DNA of 64,000 nt from Golubevia sp. BC0850 (GCA_012976225.1 JAAVVG010000004.1:496001-560000), one strand, 5' to 3'; positions 1 through 11,680 are shown, numbered from the stretch's first letter. Notes: a model not told the origin generated them from the sequence alone. Program-made: numbers and translations.

Positions 1-316
1 CGAAAACGATGAGAAAGGAAAGGGGAAGGTTAGATGGGAAAGTAAAAGGAATGAAGCTGTTAAAGGTCAGAAAGGGAAAAAGAAAAGAGGGAAGAAAGTC
101 ACTGGGAAGGAATGGATTATGGGGAAGAAAGAACTTTATAGGAAGAGAGGTAAAGAGGTGAGTTGGTGGAAATCGGTTGACAAGAAGAAAGATGGGATTT
201 GGTGCGATGAGGATTTGCTTGGTGTTGATTCTCTCTCTCTCTCTCTCTTCCCCATCTCCTAGGACGTTCCCAGAGATTCGAAGTTCACTGGAAGGAAACG
301 TCGTACAGCTTTCTAG
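1..316 (+). CDS. BUD23: BUD23, 18S rRNA (guanine-N7)-methyltransferase, C-terminal part only
   Basis: Only the 3' end of the gene is in the window. An open frame from base 2 to 157 encodes a very Lys-rich segment ending in GKKELYRKRGKE. A GTGAGT intron (158-262) follows, then an 18-codon last exon (263-316) encoding DVPRDSKFTGRKRRTAF and a stop. The KxxLYRKRGKEDVPRDSKFTGRKR tail is the conserved C-terminal signature of Bud23/WBSCR22, which methylates a guanine of 18S rRNA during 40S maturation together with Trm112. The SAM-binding domain lies outside the window to the left. The intron's polypyrimidine tract is a (CT)n run. Identification is from the tail alone, but the match is strong and in phase across the splice. 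Confidence 0.85.
230..248 (+). repeat. (CT)n microsatellite in the last intron of BUD23
   Basis: An uninterrupted CT dinucleotide run sits about 14 bp upstream of the 3' splice site (AG at 261-262), so it forms most of the polypyrimidine tract. Similar runs occur in two other introns of the window. Confidence 0.85.
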
Positions 317-827
317 AAACCTTGGCTCTTCCAACAGTCCCTTCTCTTTGCTCTTTTCATTTTCGTTTGTATTATTATTGCCTCATCTTCTTTTCACGTC
401 AACCGTATTCTTCTTTCACTCGCAGATTCCCGTTTAACCTTGACCTGGATTTGTCTCCTTGGTCACCACGGGCCCGTATCTTCTTCTTCCTGTTCCCTTT
501 CGATCAGTGGAGACAAAGGTTTTCACCCTCTTCAGAGCTAGCCTTCAATCTCCCATGATCAGGTTCCAACTCAACAAAGTGTCTCTTACGTATACCAACT
601 TGATAGGATGTTTGAAGATGAAGCAGTTGATATCACTTTGTTTCTGAGTGCGGAAGTATCTTATCAAGGGGTTTTCTTACGAGATTTCTAGAAAGGAAGG
701 GATAGGGACGTTCTCTCGTGGATTCATTTCTTTCTTGTTTATCCTTCCTCCTGCCCCCTTTTCTTATCCTCATCTGAGACTTGCATAATACCTGATTCGC
801 AGTTTCTCACTTCTTCCTTCAGTCAAA
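317..827. other. Intergenic: BUD23 3' flank and promoter of the next gene
   Basis: This stretch is pyrimidine-rich with only short, overlapping open frames of low-complexity composition. I see no splice-compatible gene in it. It should hold the 3' UTR of BUD23 and the promoter and leader of the gene starting at 828. Confidence 0.6.
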
Positions 828-2465
828 ATGGATAAATTAGAACTCAAGACAGGAGATGCCAAGGGAAGACTACTAACCAAGCTCGACAGTCTTTCAGAAG
901 ATCTGTCTGTGCAGTTAGTAGAACAAATCAGAAGTTGGACGCTGGTGAAGAATGAAGTAGAGAGAGTACAGATGAGGATGTGAGTTCACTGAGTTCATGA
1001 GTTGTCACCTGTCTGACCATTCCTTTAATCCCCATGTTCTTGGCTGAATGACTGACCTATCACTCCCTTCATCTCCTCATTTCGGTTGAGAGATTCGACT
1101 CTCAGAGCCTTGTCCCTGACGTCCAGATTAGGCCATCAAAGTTACTATCCCTCTCTCATCAGAAACCTCCGCCTCTGTCCGTCTCTATTGACTGCCTTCT
1201 CCCAAGTCTTGGAAAGAGATATGGATTCAGGCGCGCAAGCTAGATCACTCCTTCTACACCGAAAAAGAATCAGCTTTGAGAATCAAGTCTCTATCCCTCT
1301 TGCTCAACTGGACTCGTTGGTCTCTTCAACCTCAAATCAATACGACTCTTACAAGGCAGTGCCCCGTTCAGAACGTAAGCTCTACCGGGACAAAGCAGTG
1401 GAGAATGCGATGAAGACTTTCTCCAGCAAGATCCAAAGCCTGCAAACACTAGTAATTTCTCATCCGGAGGTTTGGGAGCTGCCTCTAGTGGAGCGAGTCG
1501 GAGGAAAGGGGATTCTTTTCTCTTTTCTTACCAACTCACTCAAACAGATTCACATCAGGAGGGCTGGAAATCCCGAAGGGGATCTCCATGCCAACAAGGC
1601 GATCTGGCTCCTCTGCTTCTGTCCTCTTCTACGTCAAGCCATTCTCGCTATCAATATGACGGCTAAAGCAGGGTCCTTTCTGGCAAAGTACCACGAGACT
1701 TTCAGCGGCTTATGGAAGATTGAAGACTTGGCTCTAGAGGTTTTCTTCATTCACGATCAGTCAAATAGAAGCACTTGGTGGTGATTGCCTTGGGAAAGTC
1801 GGAGGAGTTGGAGGCTAGGAAGTCGAAAGTCAGACGCTATCGGCAACCTTTTATCGATAACAAAGGAACTCAGATCTTTGGAGGTTCGTTTGAGTGTGTC
1901 ATCAAGAGAGGGAGACCACTCTCGTGTCACCTCGGAGTCTCTCTCTGTCCTGTTAGGAAGATCTCAGGAGACCTTGACTCACATGAGAATGATGGGGTTC
2001 GATGGAGTTCCAGAGCCTAAAGTGGTCCATTATAGTCTTTTCAAACAGCTTAAGTTCATCTGCCTTGGTTGCAACTCTTTAGTATTACTTTCATCAAGAC
2101 CTCAGCAGCAACTTCCATCAAGCCTGAACGTCATCTACTTCCCTTTTTACGCCGTGGATAACTCCCAACCTCAAGCTAGGGGCTAAAAAGAAGATACTCA
2201 ACTAGCCCAGATTCTCATTTCAAGACACCCTCCGAATCTTAAGGCAGTGGGAGCTCCAACAGGCCGCTGGGACCATAAGTACGAAGAGGCGGTATCTACT
2301 AGAAGCAAGGAGCTTTGGGTCGAGAGAAGAAAAGAGTTGCAAGAGTTGGAGATGTTTACCAGTGGAAAGGTTTTGTTGCAGCTTTTGAGACCGAGAAAGA
2401 TTCGTGAGTTGCAAAGATGGCTTCAATCTTTTCCAGCTAAAACTCTGAACACTTCAAGTTGTTGA
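828..2465 (+). pseudogene. Leucine-rich-repeat/F-box-like protein, interrupted by two in-frame stops
   Basis: Exon 1 (828-979) starts at ATG with MDKLELKTGDAKG. A GTGAGT intron leads to a second exon from about 1091. The second exon stays in one frame to the stop at 2463-2465 except for a TGA at 1782-1784, directly after a conserved Trp-Trp pair, and a TAA at 2184-2186. The sequence on both sides of each stop aligns with the paralogue at 13475-14956: SNRSTWW versus SDRRTWW, and PPNLKAVGAPTGR versus FPNLKEVVVPSDP. So all three frame pieces belong to one former protein of about 500 residues. Leu-rich periodic segments suggest a leucine-rich-repeat-type fold, perhaps F-box-linked; I cannot name the family. 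It could be a recent pseudogene, a truncated 280-residue protein, or carry sequencing errors. Confidence 0.6.
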
Positions 2466-3204
2466 ATCAACGCTCTCTTCACAATTCCCTCTACCACCTC
2501 AGCTGGCGACAAATCCGAAGGAGAAGGCTGCCTCACCAACGATCTCCTGTCCTCTCCATTTGAAACATGAGAGATACGATAGGCAAATGAGACATGATAG
2601 CTACAGAGGGGAATCATCGGCAGAAATGGACTAGAGGAAAAGCGACATCTCTTGGGCCTTGGGGTCGAACACTTGGAACTTGCCTATTGCCTATGCTCTA
2701 TGAAGAATATTGTTTTAACTCATTCCTCAGTCGAGAGCTCGGCCCCCTTCTAAGAAGTGAGGGTGATGGCGCAGCAGCAAGTCAAACCACGTTCGCACTC
2801 CTCTACATAGCTGTTCTCGGAATTTGCTGTACATATAAGCTCCGGCAGAGAAGTGGTTTCGGATGCCTCTATACTTGCCGAACTACACAACGTGCTGTCT
2901 AAACATCTGTCGCAGATTGAAGGGAGTGAATGAGCAGTACGCGACACGATACACGTTGGGTCGACTCAAACTGACACCTGATGTAGATGTAGAATGAGGC
3001 ATCTATTAAGTATACTTCGATTTTCGAGTATATAAGAAGAGGAGTAATGCTCAACCCAAATGCATATTCCCCACCACCTCTTTTTCATCTTCAACCTTCT
3101 TTCGTTTCTTCTTCTTCTATTTCTTCAAGTACCGACTTCCTTCTTTTCAGACTCCACATTTTTTACTTTATTTTTCTTTTTCTTTTCAATTCTACCTTTC
3201 CAAG
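2466..3204. other. Intergenic stretch with promoter of the secreted peptide gene
   Basis: No convincing coding region is seen here; short open frames on both strands lack splice or family support. The last 180 bp hold a TATA box and a CT-rich leader for the gene starting at 3205. Confidence 0.5.
3029..3035 (+). promoter_or_regulatory. TATA box upstream of the secreted peptide gene
   Basis: The sequence TATATAAG lies about 175 bp upstream of the ATG at 3205 and is followed by a pyrimidine-rich leader. That is the usual layout of a strongly regulated fungal promoter. It is seen directly, but its use is inferred. Confidence 0.5.
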
Positions 3205-3721
3205 ATGCAATTCTTCAAGCCAGCTAGCATTTTACTTCTCGCCTCTCTAGTTGCATCGTCACCTGTCGCTTCTCCGGTAAGTCCCCGTCTAACTTCCTTC
3301 CAGCTTCAACTCTCTTTTTTTCTTCTCGAAGTTATAAGTTTCACCGATTCAATTCAAATTTTGTCTGATCGATTCGACTTCCCTTACGCATTCCTTTCTA
3401 ACCTCATTCTCTTTGTCCTACCCCTTGATCCTTTAGGAGAAGCGCATGGCTGTCGGAAATGAGAACATCGTCATTGGTTCTGGTCATCCAATCGATTGGT
3501 CTCGATTCTCTCAAGTGAGTTCTTTCTCGTCTAGATCAACATTTGCACTCTGTTCTGAACCCTCGCTCTCACTTTTCACTCAGATGATGGGACGTTCTGA
3601 AGGTGTCGAACTCCAAGAACGAGGACAGACTGCAGACGTTATCAAAATGTTTGGAAGGCTGATCAATGCTTATACAGCTTTCAAAGTTACAAATGACATT
3701 GCCAATTCCCAAAAAAACTAG
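3205..3721 (+). CDS. Small secreted, cysteine-free peptide with a KR processing site
   Basis: Three exons (3205-3276, 3437-3514, 3584-3721), all joining in phase 0 at GTAAGT/AG and GTGAGT/AG sites, give 95 residues. Residues 1-20 form a clean signal peptide (FFKPASILLLASLVASS). After the first splice, residues 25-27 read EKR, a Kex2-type dibasic site. The mature part begins MAVGNENIVIGSG and holds no cysteine. No known family is recognised. It could be a processed secreted peptide, an effector-like protein or a cell-surface component. Splice phases and the signal peptide make the gene model good; the function is unknown. Confidence 0.7.
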
Positions 3722-4047
3722 TTGGCTGGGGATGGCTTTGTCGACTCAAGTCGCATTTTATTCCCACTCTTTCTGTCTTCTCATTTTGTCTTTCTGCTAT
3801 AGATCCTCACTTCCACCCTTTAAAATATCATTTTGATTCTGACTCCTTGATGTTAAGCTCCTAGCCCCATCCTCCTAGTTGGGAAACTCAGAGACACTTC
3901 TGTAGGCGGATAGGCGGGCAGCCAGTCAGATTTTTGATCGTTGATCTCCTTCGAGGGTGGAATGAAACCTGGGTCTTGTTATGAAACCTGGATCTTGCTT
4001 TTCAGCCTCATTTGCAGCCTAGGTCCCTGATCTTATAGGAAGAAGCG

Positions 4048-4053
4048 ACGCGT
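4048..4053. promoter_or_regulatory. ACGCGT (MluI cell-cycle box), distal copy
   Basis: A palindromic ACGCGT lies 92 bp upstream of the POLA2 ATG. This is the core of the MCB element bound by the fungal G1/S factor MBF, which drives DNA replication genes. The motif is seen directly; its function here is inferred from the target gene. Confidence 0.6.
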
Positions 4054-4077
4054 CCGCGTAGATTTTGACACGTAGAG

Positions 4078-4083
4078 ACGCGT
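4078..4083. promoter_or_regulatory. ACGCGT (MluI cell-cycle box), proximal copy
   Basis: This is the second ACGCGT, 62 bp upstream of the ATG and 30 bp (about three helical turns) from the first copy. Paired MCB boxes at this distance are typical of G1/S-regulated replication genes in fungi. Confidence 0.6.
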
Positions 4084-4144
4084 TGTTAGCTGCACTCGAC
4101 CTTCTCTTCTTCCCTCCTACCTCAACACATTCACAATCCCGAAG

Positions 4145-7100
4145 ATGTCAACACCTGACACAGCATCACTTTCAGCAGCCTTCAACACAGACCTAACAGA
4201 TGCTTCAGTCCTAACAGAACTAAGATCTCTGTGCAACATTTACAGCCTTGACCCAAACAATCTCTTCTACAAATGGGAAGCTTTCTCTTTGAACAACCTT
4301 CAATCAACAGATTCTAGAGATGCAACTGATCACCCAACTCTTACAATCGAGAATGTGAAACTGTTAAGAGCAAGTCTTCAGAGAGAAGTGGATAGAGATA
4401 GAAGGCAAAAGACTGCTGAAACTCCAATCAAGAGGGATGGTGGAATCGGTACTAATAGTGCTAGGAAACAACATACTCCTAGCGTGGGTAATCTGTGAGT
4501 AAGATGTATAAATAAAGCGAGATCAGGTATGCAGAACGAGATGATGTGGAGTGGTGTGGAAAGGCTAGGACGCAGAGAGAGCGGGCCAGCATGGACCTCT
4601 AGCTGAGAGGCCTCAGTAGCAGAGACGACAGATAGGCTTTATACTAATCTTAGCAGTTTGCACGGCTTAGAGCGAGGTTTCGGCAAGACGAGTCGAAGTT
4701 TGGGGATCAGCCCAACAACCTCACTCCTCCGTGTCTCCTCTCCTTTGGAAGGACTTGAAGCGATTTGCAAAATGCCCCTCTTCGTTTGGTGATACACTCT
4801 TTCGTGAAGAAAGATCGCGAACAGCCAGGACCAGATGGACGAATGACAGAGAAATGGACAAACCTTCTCTCTTGTCCTCCCTGTCCTCCATTCTTCCCTT
4901 TCGTCTCGGCTCCTTCTGACCTTCCTTCTATCTCTTGCTATCTCTCAATTCCTTATAGTCTCGGTCTCAACCCCTCGACACCTTCCTCAAAACCAAAACC
5001 TCGATCATCCTTAGCCAACTCCAATGGATTCGCAACCCCAAGCATTCCAGCTTCTGCGTCTCGATCCAACAACAACTCCACTTCTAGACTTACCAACTCA
5101 ACTTCAGCCTTTTCGACTGGAAGTGTTGGTGGAAGCGGAGGAGGAGCTTTCTCTTCTGTTACCAAACCTTCAAACTCAATCCAATCTACTCCAACAAGAC
5201 CAACCAACACCAATGGGAATGATTCAATGGACATAGATTCACCTTCTCATCAAAACTCATCTCCTCTTCAACCACTCTCTTCTTCTTCTTCTTCTCGTTT
5301 CTCAAAAACTCCTTCCAACACGATTTTAGAAACTCTTAATCCACATTTACCGCCAATCACTTCTACTGCTAATGCATCATCTTCAAATAAGAAATCAAGA
5401 GTCAAATTGGCTGTGAATAGAGATCCAAAAACTTGGAATTATAGATATCAATTCGAAAAGGAAGGAGCAAAATCTGAAGTTTTGGATGACAAGATTGATG
5501 AAATGGCTGAAGTCATTAGGGTCTTTTATGGAATTGGAGGTGGATTAGAAGGTCAAGAAGGAGAAGAGGGAGAGAAAAAGAAAGGCAAAACTGAATTTGA
5601 ACATTTAGAGTTGGGAGATCCTTCAAGATCTAGTCAACAAGATATGGTGGTGGTCGGTAGAATTCAAATGAGCGTCATTTCTTCTTCAGCTTCCTCAGCA
5701 AACCCAACCAGTACAACTACTTCTTCCAGTGGTCAGGATGCTCTAATGGAAGATTCTACAGCAACTTCTAGTCAGGATGACTTCCCGATCTTGGATTCTT
5801 TTGGTCAACCTCTTCTCTCAGCTTCTACTGCTTCTAATTCTACAAATTATCATAATCTACATCCTCACTTGTCAGAAGCAAATCTAAGTCTGGAATCCAG
5901 CAGAATGCTAGGTGCTGGAACTAGAGTTCCTTTGGTCATCTCAAAGGATTGTAGGATGAGAACTGGTCCAAATGAAGGAGATGAGGATGGGTCCAAGGTC
6001 GGAGGAAATGGAAAGACTCAATTAGGTCTCTATCCAGGTATGCTAGTCGGGTTGAAAGGGAAAAATGGAGGTGGAGATAAATTCACTGTGGAGGAAATTC
6101 TCTTGGTGAGTGACAGGGTTGAAGTTGGGCTCTCTCAATACGCTCTCGAATCCTCTGACTAACGGTTTTGACGTCCATTCCTCGTTCAAAGCCTCCTCCT
6201 CTCCCTCATTCAGCTACCCCTTCAGAAGAGCTCTACGACCTTCATCACTCAAGTAGCAAGTTGAATGGGAAACCGATGAAGTTCCTTTGCGCAAGTGGTC
6301 CTTTCACTAGTGATTCGAATCTAGAATTCGATGAATTCAATAGGTTGATGGACGGAGTCGAGAAAGAGGGTGCAGATGTTGTTTTGCTCGTAAGTGATTT
6401 TGAGCTGAAGGTTCTCCTCCAGCACGAAGCCTGGTCGCGAGTCTCAGGAGACTGGCTTGAGCTAATCCAAACTTCATTCCAACCCTTGAACCCAACAGCT
6501 CGGACCTTTCCTCTCATCTCAACATCCTCTTCTACTCTCAGGTGCTATCTCACAATCGCCGACCAATATTTTCCGAAGCAAGATTTCATCACGTCTAGAC
6601 AATTACTTAGTCTCTTCTCCAGCAAGCACTGTCATCTTAATTCCTTCTACTTTCGATGTCCTATCAGCTCATTCTGCTTGGCCTCAACCTATGCTTTCAA
6701 AAGATGACCTAGGTCTTAACAAGAAGATTAAGTGTCTGCCAAATCCTTGTATCTTCAGTATTAATGAAGTTGTGGTAGCTACTAGTACGGCGGATGTTCT
6801 TAGAGACATGAAGAAAGAGGAGATCGTTAAAATGGTTAAGATTGGAGGGACAAGTACTGTTGGAGCAGCTAAGGACGGGAAAAGAGAAATGGTGGATCAA
6901 ATGGATAGGTTTTGTAGACAGGTTTTGGGTCAGAGAAGGTGAGTGATGAAGCTTGGGTGGATTGGTCGATGTCGAAGCGTCGAGAACGAGCGAGTTGCCT
7001 TCACTCTATTCTCTACTGACGCAAAATTTGATTCCCTTTGTCGGTTTTCTTTTCCCTTTTCAAAGTCTCTACCCTCTTTTCCCTCCCTCCCTAGCTTCGA

Positions 7101-7432
7101 GGCTCTCAATCTCGACAACTCATCTTCATCTCTCGGCTTTCCACCCTGTCTCACCTGACATTCTGATCCTACCTTCATGCCTCAAGCCTTTCGCTAGGAT
7201 CGTAGATTCTACCATCTGTCTCAACCCAGGTCCAGTCGCTAGAAGTTCTAAGGAAGATGAGATGTCAGGATTAGGGAGGGATAACAGAGACACTGATGGG
7301 GCTTGGAGTAAAATCTCAGTTCAACCCTTCGAGAAGGAGAAGCTAGTCAAGAAAGAACAAGATGGTGGAGAAGAAGATCATTTGAATCACGATTGTTGGG
7401 AAAGGACTAGAGTTGAAATCGTTAAGCTTTGA
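4145..7432 (+). CDS. POL12: DNA polymerase alpha-primase subunit B (Pol12/POLA2)
   Basis: Five exons (4145-4494, 4959-6105, 6192-6389, 6499-6938, 7066-7432) join in phase to give about 833 residues, longer than human POLA2 (598). The protein links polymerase alpha-primase to the replisome. The N-terminal helical domain (residues 1 to about 90) is followed by a long Ser/Asn/Thr-rich linker. An OB-like region follows (NWNYRYQF type: KTWNYRYQFEKEG), then the inactive calpain-like phosphoesterase domain with LLLGPFLSSQHPLL, SRISSRL-like SKISSRLDNYL and VILIPSTFDVLSAH. The domain ends with CLPNPCIFSINEVVVATST and SLYPLFPP. The C-terminus ...PDILILPSCLKPFARIV...CLNPGPVARS fits the family. Convergent with COG1. 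Two MCB boxes in the promoter suggest G1/S expression. Confidence 0.9.
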
Positions 7433-7779
7433 GAGCTTTATCTGACAACACAGCCTTTGTTTCTGAGTTTGTAGCTCTCAAACGAGTTCGTGTATCCTTC
7501 TCCCCTTTTTCTTTTCTCGTTCTCGTTTTTCAATTGTCACTTCAGTTGTTGCAGATTCCAAGTCTCGTTTTCCTCTTTGCCTGTATTCCTCTTTGTCTTT
7601 CTATCTTTCTCTTGTCAATTCCACTTTGCTTGCTCTGGTCGCGCTTAATTTTGAGACGAAATCCAGAAGAGAACCCGATCTGGCTCAACGATTCTGCTCG
7701 AACAAAATCCTGCTTTCTGGTTCTGACTGACATCAACAGATCAAAAAAAAGGAACAAAGGAAATTGTGATGTCGAATAA
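7433..7779. other. Convergent intergenic spacer POLA2/COG1
   Basis: Two genes end tail to tail here. Only pyrimidine-rich 3' flank on one side and A-rich sequence on the other are visible; no gene is supported. Confidence 0.6.
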
Positions 7780-10700
7780 TTACAAATGTTGAAACTTGCC
7801 AGCAGGTGGAGGAGCAAGAAGTAAAGAACTGGAAACGTTTCTTGGAGTTGGATCTAGAAGGTTCATCGACTCATCGGTAAGAAGAGGAGCGAACAAAAGA
7901 CGTTGCTGAGATAGAGAAACAAGAACGGCTCTAGAGAAGTGAGCTTCTTGCTCTGAAGTCGCCTTGATTAATTTGATGGTCGAGTCTAAAGCTTCCACCG
8001 TTGATTGAGAGTTCAGATTTCTTTCGCAGATAGCTCGAACGAACTTCAGATCGAAAGATTTCTGATGCCGAGAAGTGGAGGTTTCGATGGAGATCTTCGA
8101 GATAAGTTGAGGGACGAATGCCTTGAGCAGAGAGGTTGAGGAAGAGGCTAGGAGTGAGGGAGAGATGCCTCCAAGCGAATGAAGTGCCTCTGCCAAGATT
8201 GAGAGAGATTTGACGATGGAAGAGCTTGGGCTCTCGGGAAGAGCTGATCCTGTAAAGTCGAAAATGAAGGAGTTGAAGATTAGCGAGAGTCTAGATTTCA
8301 CAAAATTATTCGGTTTTACTAACCATTATCAGCAAGCCCTTCATCCACGGTTCGTGCCGCTCTTTGGATAGCGTCCTCACGCCAACCTCTCACGCTTCTC
8401 TCCCACGTCCTTTCCAAGTCACCAGCGAATCTCGAATGTACCGACTGATTTCCAGACCCAGAACTGCTGAGAGCTCTCGATATGGGCTGACTTTGACGAA
8501 GAGCTAGGGCGATATGTCCAACGAGAAGCGCTTTCTCGATCGGGAGAGGCTTCGAAGTTGAGGATGGATCTGGCTTGATTTCCGGGGCAGGTTCAATGGA
8601 AGTTCCTTCCAGCACGTACGCCTGAGGTTCGTCTTCATCTCCAACCTTCACCGAGCTTTGAATGACGTCTTTGAGTAACGATTCCAAGCCTTGAACCATC
8701 TCGCTGCAGGTGTTGGAAAGTGAAGCGAGATAGTCCTGTTCGAGCTTGGCAGAGGATTCCGGAACTGAAGTAAAGTAGAGTTTCATATCTCTCCTGAGTC
8801 TTTTGAACGACTGCTCTGTCTCTAGGACGATTCCTGCGACGGCTGGAGAGCGGAGTGAGGTGAATTCTTTCGGCACTTGTCGAACAGAGAAAGATTCTTC
8901 AGTCGAGGAGAAAAGCAGCGAGAGAGCGTCGTGTTCTGTATGCGCAAGAGAAGAGGGGGAATTTGACGAATCATCAGCAAACAGTTCAGGCGAGAGGGCG
9001 ATCACTGCAGATTGACTCACCGAAAGAAGCGCTTTCTGCTTTACTTAGATTGTCGACAGCAGCTTGCGAACGAGTCCTCATTCCCGAAGTAATCGCGGAG
9101 AGCTGAACCAGATAGATCGATTGCAATCTTCTGGCTAAGAGCTGCTCCAACCCATCTTGAAGAGACTCGAGCTGCTGGAGAAGGAGAGACGAGCAGGCTT
9201 CGACTTGGGCGCTTGAGGATTGATCCAGAGCCGCTCGACTTCCATTCTGCCGCGTTTCAGAAACCCTGCTTGAAGAAGATTGGCCTAGAGCTTTAGATAC
9301 GGCTCTATGAGCCAGCTGAATGGTGGCACGCAGCGACTGTTGAACATGACCCACTTCGTGTGCCGAGTTGAGACTTTCGATCCATTCAGGAAAACTCCTT
9401 GGATGAGTTGGATTCTCTTTTGTGGTATCTACTTCGTTTCTGGATAGCAGAAAGGTCGCTTGAGAAGACGCCCACTCCTTGATCTTTTCCAAAGTCTCCC
9501 TCTTGGCTTCTGAACTAGATGCTGACCCTTCCAGGTCGATGTAGGGAGTGTGGGAGAGGACTGAAGACGGCAGATATCGGAGAAGTAGATTGGATGAAGG
9601 AAAGGCCGCTAGAGTAGAGTAAGCAGTCAATCGCTCTGGTTGCCTTGATCGAGAGGAATGAACTTGCTGACCAGGACCTGCGTGGTGTGAAGATCCAAAG
9701 ACCGATGATCGACGACGAGCACTTGAGATGACTGGAGACCTAGCTGCGGATGATAAAAACTGAGGTTGAAATTGTTCCAAATCTTGAAATTGCTCAGCAG
9801 GTCTCATCATCTCTTGAAGAAGCGAGGTGAGATGAGGAGGTGCGTCATCTGCCAGGGAAAGAGAGTTCTTAGATGGAAGTAGGAAGGCTCTGAGGGAGAA
9901 TAGAATGGCATCCAGAAAGTACCGAACGACTCTGGAGAGGGTGAAGCAGGCTTCCAGCGACATTGATGTGGCTCCAAGAGACCCTCGAATCCCTTTCTTA
10001 CTTGCGTTGACTGTTCCTGTAGAGCTCTGCCTCTGAGAGCTTCTTCTAGCTGTCGGTTGAGGAGAATAGTACAGAGCTGATCGAAGTGACCTTGAGCGTT
10101 GTGAGAGGAAGAGCGTGAGAGCGGAAGGAAGCCGAAGGTTGTCCAGGAGGATGACTGTCTGAAGACATGAGACAGTAGCCTGGCGAGCGAGAGATTTGGA
10201 GTTGTGGGTCAGTCCAAGGAGATGTTTTGCGGTCAAGCAAAAGAGAACTCACTGTGAACGAAAGACCTCCATCGGTTCCTGTTCCAGCGTAGGCGAGGAG
10301 CTCAGTAGCTCGAGTAACGATCTGTTTTCGCATTGGAGCTAGATTCGACCACTGCCGAGCAGCGAATGGGAAGGTCGTCTAAGAGGCGATTTGAGAGACC
10401 TTTCGATTCAGCGTCCGATCAGGCAAGGGCTTAGTAGAAGAGAAATTCCGACTCACTAAGACGTCCATCCTTCTATGATCCTTGACCTGATCTTTCCCAT
10501 CTCCTCCAACCGCCTGAAGATCCCACCAAGCGCTTCTAGCCACCACCCAAATCCAAGCGGCCCTCAAAGCGTGTCCTTTCTCCACGCATCTCCACATGTG
10601 CTCTGGTGCATCTAGTAACAATTTGAGTTCCAAAGCAACAGCATAGATGGCATGTTGTTTCTGAAGATCTGCTTCTTGTTTCTGCTCTTCTTTGGAAAGC

Positions 10701-11390
10701 GTAGAAAATTCAGGTTGAGTAGTTAGACCTCCTACTCTCAAAGAAGCTCTCCTTTGACCCTTCTGAGAACGAGAGATCCCAGGGGAAAGGAGAACGCTTG
10801 AGCGATTGTTGGAAGAAATTGAAGTTGAAGCTGCTTGAATCGTCTTTTGAACTTGTGAGAGATGAGCACAGAGTGATTCTGAGCTTTCTGACATTCCGAC
10901 TATCGTAGATGCTGTTCCCAGCATATCAGTATAACGCTCAGAGATCAGGTTCCGAAGAGAACCAGACATAGTGTGGTGAGCTTGTCTGGAGGAAAGGGAT
11001 GAAAGGTGATTAGGATCCAGTGCCACATCGCTACCTCAGAGCTCTTATTCGCAGCATGTAGACGTCCATCAAAACTGTTTCAGCTACAGTCTTCTCCCAC
11101 AGCTGCGAACCCATCCTTCTCCGAGCAGTAGCTATCTCTTGTCTTCTATCATTCACGATTCGGGCTACTCACTCTACTCTAGCCTGATACTGCCTAACCT
11201 GAGTGACCGACATGCTAGTGAAGACATCATCTGGATCCAGATTGAGGTCCAAGTTATCTAAATCTATGTCAGAAGGAGCTGAGAAGGTGTTTGAATCGAA
11301 AGAGGGAAGTGAGGTAGGCCCACCACCTCCGCTTCCACCTAGAACCGCTGGCGTCCTTGTGTGTTTTCTCGTTTTGGTCGGCGAAGCCAT
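7780..11390 (-). CDS. COG1: Conserved oligomeric Golgi complex subunit 1 (COG1)
   Basis: Seven exons on the minus strand encode about 1070 residues: 11390-about 11173, about 11145-11035, 10985-10457, 10378-10253, 10179-9021, 8935-8324 and 8249-7780. The N-terminal part has DPDDVFTSMSVTQVRQYQ and then SLRNLISERYTDMLGTASTIVGMSESSESL, the Vps51/Cog1 tethering signature. TTFPFAARQWSNLAPMRKQIVTRA and LPSALTLFLSQRSRSLRSA match the next conserved Cog1 block. Cog1 is part of lobe A of the COG tether that recycles Golgi glycosylation enzymes. Phases agree at every junction I checked except that intron 1 is uncertain: it is either 27 or 42 nt, unusually short either way. Divergent from MRPS5, convergent with POLA2. 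Confidence 0.85.
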
Positions 11391-11680
11391 TCTAGAGAAG
11401 AATTCGAAGTTGAAATGAAACCTTTAGCTTGATGCTTTGAGTTCGAAGATTTGAATGACTGTGTGAGGGAGAGAATTGAATTGAATTGACTCTGTCTGCG
11501 ATGCTCTTTCTTCCTCCCGACAAGCACCAACCATCGCCTCGAATCGAATCTTCCCTTTAGATTGATTAGAATCACCTGTTCAAGCAATAGGATAGCAAGT
11601 TTAACCTCAACTCAACTCAACTCAACCCAATCAACGACAGAGAGAGTAGGCTCCTCCTCCTCTCCTCTCCTTCTCCCAAG
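11391..11680. promoter_or_regulatory. Shared divergent promoter COG1/MRPS5
   Basis: The two start codons face away from each other across 290 bp with no gene in between, so the spacer must serve both. It contains a repeated CTCAA run near 11606-11626 just upstream of MRPS5. Confidence 0.6.

Larger units (their letters stand above)
3722..4144. other. Intergenic: peptide-gene 3' flank and POLA2 promoter
   Basis: No gene is seen. The stretch contains a short imperfect direct repeat at about 3962-3998 (ATGAAACCTGGRTCTTG twice) and two ACGCGT boxes near the POLA2 start, listed separately. Confidence 0.6.

Noticed and set aside
6168-6707. Continuous 179-codon frame inside POLA2
   Set aside because: It reads through the intron 6390-6498. 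The spliced version yields the conserved LLLGPFLSSQHPLL block, so the long frame is fortuitous after 6389.
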